Source of the DNA: UBA6770 sp965661115
GTDB lineage: Bacteria > Bacteroidota > Bacteroidia > Flavobacteriales_G > Salibacteraceae
Direction: 5' to 3'
Assembly: GCA_965661115.1 (NCBI GenBank)
Contig: CBFICO010000022.1
Location: forward strand, 1 to 24,972
Length of the DNA stretch: 24,972 nucleotides
Shown here: in pieces, positions 1 to 6,839 of the stretch
How the letters are laid out: every line of letters begins with the position of its first letter
Numbering within the stretch: the first letter of the stretch is position 1
Program-made: the position numbers and the translations under genes
Notes under the pieces: model-generated
Database searches by the model: none
What the model saw: only the letters and a program-made list of their open reading frames with translations
What the model was told of the DNA's origin: nothing

Positions 1-483
1 AACCGATTGATTGAAATAGTAGTTGGTGTAAACCGTTTTAAACGCTGCTCCAATACTTAGTTGAGAATCTAACGCAATACCGTAGCCAATGTTTAGGGCA
101 AAATCTCCAGCCTTAAACTCTTCTCCAGTTTTAATTCCGTTTGCTTCAACCACCTCAAACTTTCCATACCCTAAAAATTGAGCGGTAACTCCAATAGTTC
201 CTTTTTTAATCTTACGCGCATAGGCAATGTTACCAGCATTAATATCACTAACAAAATTGACATAATTAATGCTTAAGTGGTTATCTAGGCTCGTATCCAA
301 ATTGGCTGGGTTGTCGTTGATTAGATTAATATCTGCTTCTTTTATTCCAACCGAACTTCCACCCATAGCCGATGATCTGGCAGAAGATGGAATTTCTAGA
401 AAAGAATAGCTTCTTTCGCCGCCTAATTGGGCAAATGAACTTAGGTTTAAAATTAAAAGAATTAAAACAAGGCTTTTTCTCAC
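1..483 (-). CDS. porQ: PorQ-like outer-membrane protein, type IX secretion (5' part, cut by window edge)
   Basis: The first 161 codons are present; the 3' end runs off the left edge. Reading leftward from a GTG at 483, the protein opens with a signal peptide (MRKSLVLILLILNLSSFAQ), then LGGERSYSFLEIPSSARSSA and MGG. This SARxxAMGG block near the N-terminus is typical of the PorQ/PorV-type beta-barrel families of the Bacteroidota type IX secretion system. The rest shows alternating beta-barrel-like strands and the conserved NPA (residues 56-58). PorQ is linked in known systems to the outer-membrane shuttle that attaches secreted proteins to A-LPS. GTG is chosen because it gives a clean signal peptide and because a -7 promoter box at 505-512 would put transcription start downstream of the only alternative, a TTG at 507. 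Assignment to PorQ rather than a PorV/PorP relative is by sequence feel and gene start only. Confidence 0.72.
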   Translation of the reverse strand, partial: MRKSLVLILLILNLSSFAQLGGERSYSFLEIPSSARSSAMGGSSVGIKEADINLINDNPANLDTSLDNHLSINYVNFVSDINAGNIAYARKIKKGTIGVTAQFLGYGKFEVVEANGIKTGEEFKAGDFALNIGYGIALDSQLSIGAAFKTVYTNYYFNQSV

Positions 484-504
484 CGCATAAATACGCTTAG
501 GTGC

Positions 505-512
505 CAAAAATA
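505..512 (-). promoter_or_regulatory. Bacteroidota -7 promoter box for porQ
   Basis: TATTTTTG on the minus strand is an exact match to TAnnTTTG, the -7 element read by the Bacteroidota primary sigma factor. It lies 21 nt before the porQ GTG and implies a very short leader. No clear -33 TTTG was found at the usual spacing. Confidence 0.5.
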
Positions 513-539
513 TTGTTTTACCTAGCTTATAAAACTCGA

Positions 540-1355
540 TTATACTAAATGATATTTACGATGTAAGCCTTTTAGTTTGGGAAGCAGCCATTGCTCGTAA
601 ATTTTTTGGTTGGTTTCCCACTTTTCATTTAAATCGTGCTCCAAAATGATTTTGTCAATAAAATTGAAGAACTCTTTATCGCTTCCTTCTTGGACTTTAA
701 ATACTGGTTTTTTGATACGTCTTTTTGCTACGGAAAACATAGGCTTCAGAAGCATAGAATAATCCATGGTTTTATTTGGAAACAAACCAACACTTGCGCC
801 TGATCTGTTGATTAGTTTTTCTAATGCTAAAGGTTGAAAAAGTGGTTTTAAGCTCGCTAAAAACAGGTTACTTATGTTGGTAAGGTTTGATGTTTTTTTG
901 AATCGCGATACATATAAACAATCAATACCTGTTAAGGATTTAACCGCATCACAAACCAAAGTGGCGGTTTTGGGTTTGTTTAACCCCGATAAATCGATAA
1001 CTAGGTAAGGTCTTTCCCCAATGAGGTTGAGATGATAAACCCCTCTAACATATTTAGAAAGGTGTAACGTGTTTAATATAGTTTTTTGCCAAAATGAGAG
1101 CTTTGCTGCAGTATTGAAGGTAGAAAGTGTTTTTTCTTTCCGAGCATAAAGTTGGTAGTATTCTCCTTGTTGCTGAATTATTTCTAATTCTTCTAAAACA
1201 GCTAGGCTGATTTCTATTGATTCGATATTGCAAAGTGTTTCAAGGTTGTACAAAGCAATTTCGTCCTTTGATACTTTTTTGTCCAAAGCATCAAAAAACA
1301 CGATTGTTTTAAGTACACTTTTCAGCGATTCTATTTCTACTTTAGGATAGTTCAT
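540..1355 (-). CDS. Uncharacterised winged-helix protein, possible degenerate nucleotidyltransferase
   Basis: A 271-residue protein with no signal peptide, so probably cytoplasmic. The reading frame stays open upstream to 1493, but that extension runs into aroC; the ATG at 1355 (MNYPKVEIESLKSVLKTI) is the natural start. Residues ~10-70 look like a winged helix (LKTIVFFDALDKKVSKDEI, then a second helix and a strand). The layout of a winged helix, an xFVRGVxx-like strand (YVRGVYHLNL, ~105-114), a later NLFLAS helix and LFPN recalls Bacteroidota winged-helix/nucleotidyltransferase proteins. The Gly-Ser and Asp-x-Asp catalytic residues of those enzymes are absent here: where they should fall the sequence reads IGERPYLVIDLSG. 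The C-terminus (~200-271) is basic and helical. It lies between divergent aroC and porQ. The family link is inference; no function is assigned. Confidence 0.6.
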   Translation of the reverse strand: MNYPKVEIESLKSVLKTIVFFDALDKKVSKDEIALYNLETLCNIESIEISLAVLEELEIIQQQGEYYQLYARKEKTLSTFNTAAKLSFWQKTILNTLHLSKYVRGVYHLNLIGERPYLVIDLSGLNKPKTATLVCDAVKSLTGIDCLYVSRFKKTSNLTNISNLFLASLKPLFQPLALEKLINRSGASVGLFPNKTMDYSMLLKPMFSVAKRRIKKPVFKVQEGSDKEFFNFIDKIILEHDLNEKWETNQKIYEQWLLPKLKGLHRKYHLV

Positions 1356-1414
1356 CGTAGGTAAATACGTGTACTTGCCGCAATAAGTTGGGAAAAAACT
1401 GAAGTTAGTTTGAA

Positions 1415-1422
1415 TACATTTG
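1415..1422 (+). promoter_or_regulatory. Bacteroidota -7 promoter box for aroC
   Basis: TACATTTG matches TAnnTTTG exactly and ends only 4 nt before the aroC ATG. Transcription would then begin at or within a base or two of the start codon, implying a leaderless or nearly leaderless mRNA. A TTG at 1388-1390 is a possible -33 element, with a slightly long 24-nt spacing. Confidence 0.5.
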
Positions 1423-1426
1423 CGAC

Positions 1427-2506
1427 ATGGCGGGTAATTCGTTGGGAACAATTTTTCGGTTAACCACTTTTGGCGAGTCTCATGGAACTGCAATTGGGGG
1501 TATTGTTGATGGTTGCCCAGCTGGGTTAGAATTGACTCAAGAAGATATTCAAGTTCAATTGGATAGACGAAAACCAGGACAATCAGCGCTTACCACATCT
1601 CGTAATGAATCGGATACACTGCAACTGCTATCTGGTGTATTTGAAGGTAAAACAACTGGCACCTCCATTGGATTTTTAATCCCAAACAAAGATCAAAGAA
1701 GTAAAGATTACTCCAACTTAAAAGATATCTATCGCCCATCTCATGCTGATTTCACCTACGACAAAAAATACGGGATTCGAGATTTTCGTGGCGGTGGAAG
1801 AGCTTCAGCCAGAGAAACTGCCAACTGGGTAGTTGGCGGCGCAATTGCTCAAAAGGTAATAAGTACTGCTGAAATTAAAATTTCCGCCTACGTCTCTCAA
1901 GTAGGTACTGAGGAATTTGCTCATAACAATCGTTTTTATCCTGAAAAGGAAACTGACAGTAACGCTGTTCGTTGTCCAAGTGAGGAAGCTGCGCAAAGAA
2001 TGCAACAGTTTATAGAAAACGTAAAATCTGAAGGCGATTCTATAGGTGGAAAAATTCAAGTTATAATTAGAAACGCATCTTTAGGATTAGGGAGACCAAT
2101 CTTTAAAAAATTACATGCAGACCTAGCTCAGGCGTTGTTTACCATCAATGCAGTTAAAGCAGTTGAATTCGGAATTGGAACAGCCGCGGCAGTTAAAAAA
2201 GGATCTGAACAAAACGATGCATTCAATCAAATAGGAGAGAAAACTGAAACAACGAGTAACAATTCTGGAGGTATTCAAGGCGGAATTTCAAATGGTGAGG
2301 ATATAACCATAACTATAACTTTTAAGCCGCCTGCTACCATTCTACAAGAGCAAAAAACGATTGACAAAGCAGGGAATAATGTGAAATTCTCTGCTGAAGG
2401 TCGTCATGATCCTTGTGTAGTTCCCAGAGCAGTTCCTGTAGTGCAGGCAATGTGCGCTATGGTACTTGCAGATCATCTATTACTTGCAAGAACAGATAAA
2501 ATTTAA
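1427..2506 (+). CDS. aroC: Chorismate synthase
   Basis: Converts 5-enolpyruvylshikimate-3-phosphate to chorismate, the last shared step of aromatic amino-acid, folate and quinone synthesis, using reduced FMN. The 359-residue length is normal. The N-terminus MAGNSLGTIFRLTTFGESHG is the family signature and fixes the start. Both catalytic histidines are visible: His19 in GESHG and His106 in RPSHADFTYDKKYG. The FMN/substrate loop RDFRGGGRASARETA (118-132) and the C-terminal block GRHDPCVVPRAVP are intact. It has its own promoter in the 71-bp gap shared with the divergent upstream gene. The next gene starts 6 nt after its stop, so the two are likely cotranscribed. Nothing in the protein is unusual. 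Confidence 0.98.
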   Translation: MAGNSLGTIFRLTTFGESHGTAIGGIVDGCPAGLELTQEDIQVQLDRRKPGQSALTTSRNESDTLQLLSGVFEGKTTGTSIGFLIPNKDQRSKDYSNLKDIYRPSHADFTYDKKYGIRDFRGGGRASARETANWVVGGAIAQKVISTAEIKISAYVSQVGTEEFAHNNRFYPEKETDSNAVRCPSEEAAQRMQQFIENVKSEGDSIGGKIQVIIRNASLGLGRPIFKKLHADLAQALFTINAVKAVEFGIGTAAAVKKGSEQNDAFNQIGEKTETTSNNSGGIQGGISNGEDITITITFKPPATILQEQKTIDKAGNNVKFSAEGRHDPCVVPRAVPVVQAMCAMVLADHLLLARTDKI

Positions 2507-2512
2507 AATCGA

Positions 2513-3925
2513 ATGAAAGGATTACCACTATACGTTAAAATTCTGATTGGTCTTTTATTAGGTGCCATATGGTCGTTTATTTCTAGCGCTTTAGGTTGGA
2601 ACCAATTCACCATAGATTGGATTGATCCTTTTGGCCAAATTTTTATTCGATTACTCAAATTTATTGCAGTTCCATTAGTGCTTTTTAGTGTAGTTACTGG
2701 TATTGCAGGATTAAACGATGTAAGCAAATTGGGACGAATGGGAGGTAAAACTCTATTGGTTTATTTGGTTACCACCGTTTGCGCAGTAAGTGTAGGATTG
2801 CTTATAGGAAATGTTGTTAAACCAGGAAATACCATTGATGAAGGTCAGCGCATTAAGAACAGAATTAGTTACGAATACTGGGCTACAACAAACAGTATTC
2901 AAATTTTAGACGGTAAATATTTGTCCTCAGACCCAAAGTATGCTGCGGTGGTAGCAGAAGTTGAACAAAAATACGGTGAAGAACTTAGTCCAGAAGACCG
3001 TAAAAAGGTTGAAGAAAAAATGGAGGTGGTTGAGAAAAATCAGACTCAAGGGCCATTGCATTTTTTGGTTGACATGGTTCCAGAGAATATTGTGCTTTCA
3101 ATTTCGGATAACAAACTCATGCTTCAGGTTATCTTTTTTGCCATCTTCTTGGGTATCACGCTTATCCTTATCCCGTCTGAAAAAGCAGCTCCAATTATTG
3201 GGTTTTTCGATGGAATGTCTGAGGTGTTTTTGAAAATGGTAGATATAATTATGAAAGCGGCACCATTCTTTGTGTTTGCGTTAATGGCTGGTGTAATTGC
3301 AAAAATGGCAAACACCCCTGCTGAAGTTTTCGAAATATTCAAAAGTTTAGGTAGCTATTCAGCAGTTGTGTTTATTGGGTTGGCTTTTATGGTGGCGGTA
3401 TTTTATCCCTTGGTGGTTCAATTTGTTGCTAAAATTGGCTACACCAGTTTTTTTAGAAAAATAAGTCCTGCTCAGTTTTTAGCCTTTTCTACAAGTTCTA
3501 GTGCGGCTACCTTGCCAGTAACAATGGAATGTGTAGAGGAAAATATTGGAGTTTCCAAAAACGTTTCCAGTTTCGTGTTACCTATTGGTGCAACTGTAAA
3601 TATGGACGGCACCAGCATGTATCAAACCATAGCTGTGTTGTTTCTTGCGCAAATACACATGGTAGATTTATCATTGGCACAGCAATTAACTATTGTGTTA
3701 ATTGCAACCTTAGCTTCAATTGGCTCAGCTGCGGTTCCAAGTGCAGGATTGGTAATGCTAATGATCGTGCTTATTTCGGTAGGTTTAAACCCTGCCTGGA
3801 TAGCCATTATTTTTCCCGTTGATAGAATTTTGGACATGTGCAGAACCGTTGTAAATGTTACAGGAGATACCGCAGTTAGTACCATCATTGCCAAAGGAGA
3901 AGGAGAACTCAACCCTAAAGATTAA
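2513..3925 (+). CDS. Dicarboxylate/amino acid:cation symporter (DAACS, GltP/GltPh type)
   Basis: Inner-membrane sodium- or proton-coupled symporter of the glutamate transporter family. The core motifs are present: the HP1 serine-rich turn STSSSAATLP (327-335 region), NMDGT in TM7 (364-367), the HP2 tip SIGSAAVPSAG (~402-412), and TM8 DRILDMCRTVVNVTGD. In TM8 the residues equivalent to GltPh Asp390, Asp394, Arg397, Thr398, Asn401 and Asp405 are all kept (Asp437, Asp441, Arg444, Thr445, Asn448, Asp452). The arginine favours an acidic amino-acid or dicarboxylate substrate over neutral amino acids. At 470 residues it is longer than typical bacterial members; the surplus is a charged stretch at ~106-180 between the third and fourth membrane segments. 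It starts 6 nt after aroC, probably in the same transcript. The exact substrate is unknown. Confidence 0.93.
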   Translation: MKGLPLYVKILIGLLLGAIWSFISSALGWNQFTIDWIDPFGQIFIRLLKFIAVPLVLFSVVTGIAGLNDVSKLGRMGGKTLLVYLVTTVCAVSVGLLIGNVVKPGNTIDEGQRIKNRISYEYWATTNSIQILDGKYLSSDPKYAAVVAEVEQKYGEELSPEDRKKVEEKMEVVEKNQTQGPLHFLVDMVPENIVLSISDNKLMLQVIFFAIFLGITLILIPSEKAAPIIGFFDGMSEVFLKMVDIIMKAAPFFVFALMAGVIAKMANTPAEVFEIFKSLGSYSAVVFIGLAFMVAVFYPLVVQFVAKIGYTSFFRKISPAQFLAFSTSSSAATLPVTMECVEENIGVSKNVSSFVLPIGATVNMDGTSMYQTIAVLFLAQIHMVDLSLAQQLTIVLIATLASIGSAAVPSAGLVMLMIVLISVGLNPAWIAIIFPVDRILDMCRTVVNVTGDTAVSTIIAKGEGELNPKD

Positions 3926-3964
3926 GTCTTCACTAACGCTTTTCATTTTATTAATGATTCAAGG

Positions 3965-3995
3965 TTTGGTTAAGTCATTCTTTGTGCGAAATTTG
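3965..3995 (+). promoter_or_regulatory. Candidate promoter for the AsmA-like gene
   Basis: TTTG at 3965-3968, a 19-nt spacer, then GAAATTTG at 3988-3995, one base away from TAnnTTTG. It lies 24 nt upstream of the next start codon in the only sizeable gap (94 bp) before that gene. Weak match. Confidence 0.35.
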
Positions 3996-4019
3996 TGAGG
4001 TCACTCATAAAAATCAAAC

Positions 4020-6809
4020 ATGAAGAAGGTATTTAAAGCACTGGGCATTTTTATAGTGGTCGTGCTGGCTCTGCTAATCGCGCTACCGTTTTTATTTAAA
4101 GGTAAAATAGCCGAAATGATTCAACAACAAATGGACGAGCAGTTGAATGCAACGATTGAACTAGCTGATATCGATTTGTCTATCATAAGCACTTTTCCGG
4201 ATTTTAAACTTGAGCTAAATGGTATAAAAGTTACTGGTAAGGGCCAATACGAAGGAGTGAAACTGGCAGACATTGGAACCATTGAAACTAATTTGGATTT
4301 AATGTCGGTAATCAAAAGCGATCAAATCAAAATTAAATCGGTAGGAATAGCAGATGCTAGTTTCCACGTAATTGTTGACGTAGTTGAAGAAGATACCTTG
4401 GCAAATTACGATATCGTAAAGTCAACTGGTGAAGAGCTTGAAGAAGAAGTGAAGGAAGAAACTGAAGAAAGCGCTCCTTTTTCAATGACTATTAATCAAT
4501 ACTATTTGAGAAACATCAATGTAATTTACGATGATAGAGTTGGGGGTATGTACGCAGAAATCAAGAACTTTACCCATGAGGGTAAAGGTGATTTTATGTT
4601 AGATAATTTCTTGCTGGAAACGCAAACTAATATTGATGAGCTAACCTTTAAAATGGAAGGCATACGATACCTGAAAAAAGCGAATTTCAATATCAAATTC
4701 GATTCTGAAATTGACATGGTTAACAGCAAGTACACCTTTAAGGAAAACCATTTCGGAATTAATGATTTGATGTTGCATTTTGACGGTTTTGTTGCTTTGC
4801 CAGACGAAGAAACCACGACGTTAGATTTAACTTTTAATACAGAAAAATCAACATTCAAAAGCGTGTTGTCTTTGGTTCCAGCGGTATACATGACCGACTT
4901 TGAATCGATTAAAACAGATGGCCAATTTGCTCTAGACGGAATGGTGAAAGGGGATATGGTCGGTGATTTACTTCCAGCATTTAATCTAGATTTAAAAGTA
5001 AACAACGGTCGTTTCCAATACCCCGATTTACCAAAATCTGCAGAAAACATAAACATAGATTTAAACCTAAAAAACAAAGGTGGTTCTGAGGATAATACCG
5101 TGGTTGATCTTAGAAAATTCCATGTAGAGTTAGGCGGTAATCCAGTTGATATGAAGATGTTGGTTAAAACTCCTGTTTCGGATGCCGATATTGATGGAAA
5201 TATAAAGACGGATTTGGATTTAGAAACGTTGGTCGATGTTATTCCAGCCGAAAATGGTGAAGAGTATAAAGGAAAAATCAAGGCGGATGTAAACCTTAAA
5301 GGTAGAGTGTCAACGCTAGAGGCGGAAGACTATGAAAACTTTGATGCTAATGGTTCTATGATACTTGAAGGAATTACGTATAATGATCCTTCATTGGGTT
5401 ATCCAGTTCAATTAAACAAAGCAGATTTTCAGTTTACACCACAGGCTATAAATATGTCGGAGTTAAACTGTTTGCTCGGAAAATCGGATATTTCTGGTTC
5501 TGGTAAAATAGAAAATTATATTCCTTATATATTCTCAGACGATGCAACGCTTGCGGGGCAAATGGCAATTAACTCCAACCTGCTGGATTTGGATGAATTA
5601 GCTGGCTCTGAAGAAGAAACAGAAACGGAAGAAGCTGAATCTGAATCAAGTGATTCTGAAGAGGCTGTCGAAACCGATACAACTGCCACGGAAGGTGCAG
5701 TGGAGGTACCGGGAAACATTGATTTCGTGCTTACATCAAATTTCAAAAAAGTATTGTACGACAATATGGTGATGACCGATATGATTGGAAAAATTGTTGT
5801 GAGAAACGAAAAGGTTTTAATGGAAAACCTAGATATGAATATGCTGGGAGGAAGTCTCAATATGAATGGATATTACGAAACAACCAATCTAGATAAACCT
5901 ACTATTGACTTTAAAATGGCTATTAAAAAATTCGATGTTAAGCAGACTTACGAAACGTTTAACACGGTTAAAGAAATGGCGCCAATTGCTGAGAATGCGA
6001 GTGGTGCTTTTTCAACTTCAATGACCCTAGTTTGCGCATTAGACGGAAATATGGAGCCTATCTACGAAACCATGAATGGCGGCGGAGATATGCAAACACA
6101 TATGGTGAAAATATCGGGTTCTGAAACCCTTGATAAAATAGCCGATGCAGTAAAAAATAAAGATTTGAAGACCTTGGTTTTAGACGATGTAAACATTACC
6201 TATGAGTTCAGAGAAGGGCGAGTTTGGGTGGAACCTTTTGATATGAAATTGGGTGATTTAAATGCCAATGTTTCCGGATCTAACGGTTTCGATCAAACCT
6301 TGGATTATCTAATTAAAACTGCAATTCCGACAAAATCTTTTGGCGCAGGAGCTTCGGTTGCACAAGGATTGCTCGATCAGTTTAATTCACAAACAGGTGC
6401 AAATGCTTCCATTGGTGATGAAATTAAAGTGGATTTAATGATTGGAGGTACAACCGATAAACCTACAGTTAAACCAATGTTCGGAAGCGGCTCTGGTGAT
6501 GCTAAAACTCAAGCAAAAGATGAGCTGAAAAAGAAAGCTCAAGAAGAGTTGGATAAAATGAAAAAAGAGGCCGAAGAAAAAGCAAGGGCTGAGGCTGAGA
6601 AACTCAAGAAAGAAGCGGAGGCTAAAGCGAGAGAAGAGGCCGATAGACTCAAAAAAGAGGCTGAAGAAAAAGCAAAAGCAGAGGCTGATCGTTTAAAGAA
6701 AGAAGCGGAGGCTAAAGCTAAAGCAGAGGCTGAAAAAGCCAAAAAGGAAGCTGAAGAAGACTTAAAGAAAAAGGCTGAGGATAAACTCAAGAATTTAATT
6801 GGCAGATAA
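4020..6809 (+). CDS. AsmA-like envelope protein with lysine/glutamate coiled-coil tail
   Basis: A 929-residue protein anchored by one N-terminal membrane segment (about residues 7-27, uncleaved signal anchor), the rest facing the periplasm. The first 120 residues (FKGKIAEMIQQQMDEQLNAT, later TFPDFKLELNGIKV) and the C-terminal region GGGDMQTHMVKISGSETLDKI with FDMKLGDLNANVSG match the AsmA family of the AsmA/TamB group, long beta-rich proteins proposed to bridge inner and outer membranes and move lipids. Two very acidic inserts (~138-152 and ~529-561) break up the beta-rich part. After ~830 the protein becomes a highly charged helix made of 15-residue repeats (847-922). The next gene starts 30 nt after the stop, with no promoter or terminator seen, so they are likely cotranscribed. 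Family assignment is good; substrate unknown. Confidence 0.85.
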   Translation: MKKVFKALGIFIVVVLALLIALPFLFKGKIAEMIQQQMDEQLNATIELADIDLSIISTFPDFKLELNGIKVTGKGQYEGVKLADIGTIETNLDLMSVIKSDQIKIKSVGIADASFHVIVDVVEEDTLANYDIVKSTGEELEEEVKEETEESAPFSMTINQYYLRNINVIYDDRVGGMYAEIKNFTHEGKGDFMLDNFLLETQTNIDELTFKMEGIRYLKKANFNIKFDSEIDMVNSKYTFKENHFGINDLMLHFDGFVALPDEETTTLDLTFNTEKSTFKSVLSLVPAVYMTDFESIKTDGQFALDGMVKGDMVGDLLPAFNLDLKVNNGRFQYPDLPKSAENINIDLNLKNKGGSEDNTVVDLRKFHVELGGNPVDMKMLVKTPVSDADIDGNIKTDLDLETLVDVIPAENGEEYKGKIKADVNLKGRVSTLEAEDYENFDANGSMILEGITYNDPSLGYPVQLNKADFQFTPQAINMSELNCLLGKSDISGSGKIENYIPYIFSDDATLAGQMAINSNLLDLDELAGSEEETETEEAESESSDSEEAVETDTTATEGAVEVPGNIDFVLTSNFKKVLYDNMVMTDMIGKIVVRNEKVLMENLDMNMLGGSLNMNGYYETTNLDKPTIDFKMAIKKFDVKQTYETFNTVKEMAPIAENASGAFSTSMTLVCALDGNMEPIYETMNGGGDMQTHMVKISGSETLDKIADAVKNKDLKTLVLDDVNITYEFREGRVWVEPFDMKLGDLNANVSGSNGFDQTLDYLIKTAIPTKSFGAGASVAQGLLDQFNSQTGANASIGDEIKVDLMIGGTTDKPTVKPMFGSGSGDAKTQAKDELKKKAQEELDKMKKEAEEKARAEAEKLKKEAEAKAREEADRLKKEAEEKAKAEADRLKKEAEAKAKAEAEKAKKEAEEDLKKKAEDKLKNLIGR
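6558..6785 (+). repeat. Tandem 45-nt (15-residue) coding repeat in the AsmA-like gene
   Basis: About five units of pattern [L/M/A]KKEAExKAxxEAx[K/R] at residues 847-922, the fifth degenerate and one residue longer. At the DNA level some units are near identical: AAAGAAGCGGAGGCTAAAGC recurs 90 nt apart, near 6608 and 6698, suggesting recent expansion by unit duplication. Predicted to form a single long charged alpha helix or coiled coil. Confidence 0.85.
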
Positions 6810-6839
6810 AACTAAATTGCTGATTTGGTACGATTTTTA

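Noticed and set aside
1356..1493. Upstream extension of the 540-1355 gene to an ATG at 1493
   Set aside because: It would overlap the aroC start and its promoter, and the extra residues have no structure in common with the rest; the ATG at 1355 fits better.
3926..4019. Terminator after the symporter gene
   Set aside because: No stable hairpin followed by a T-run is visible in the gap.
4526..5281. 251-residue ORF antisense to the AsmA-like gene
   Set aside because: Shadow of a well-supported gene, without domain or start context; same for the Ser/Ala-rich ORF at 6539-6790.
6825..6839. TTG start for the PorE-like protein
   Set aside because: An in-frame ATG 15 nt downstream gives a normal signal peptide.
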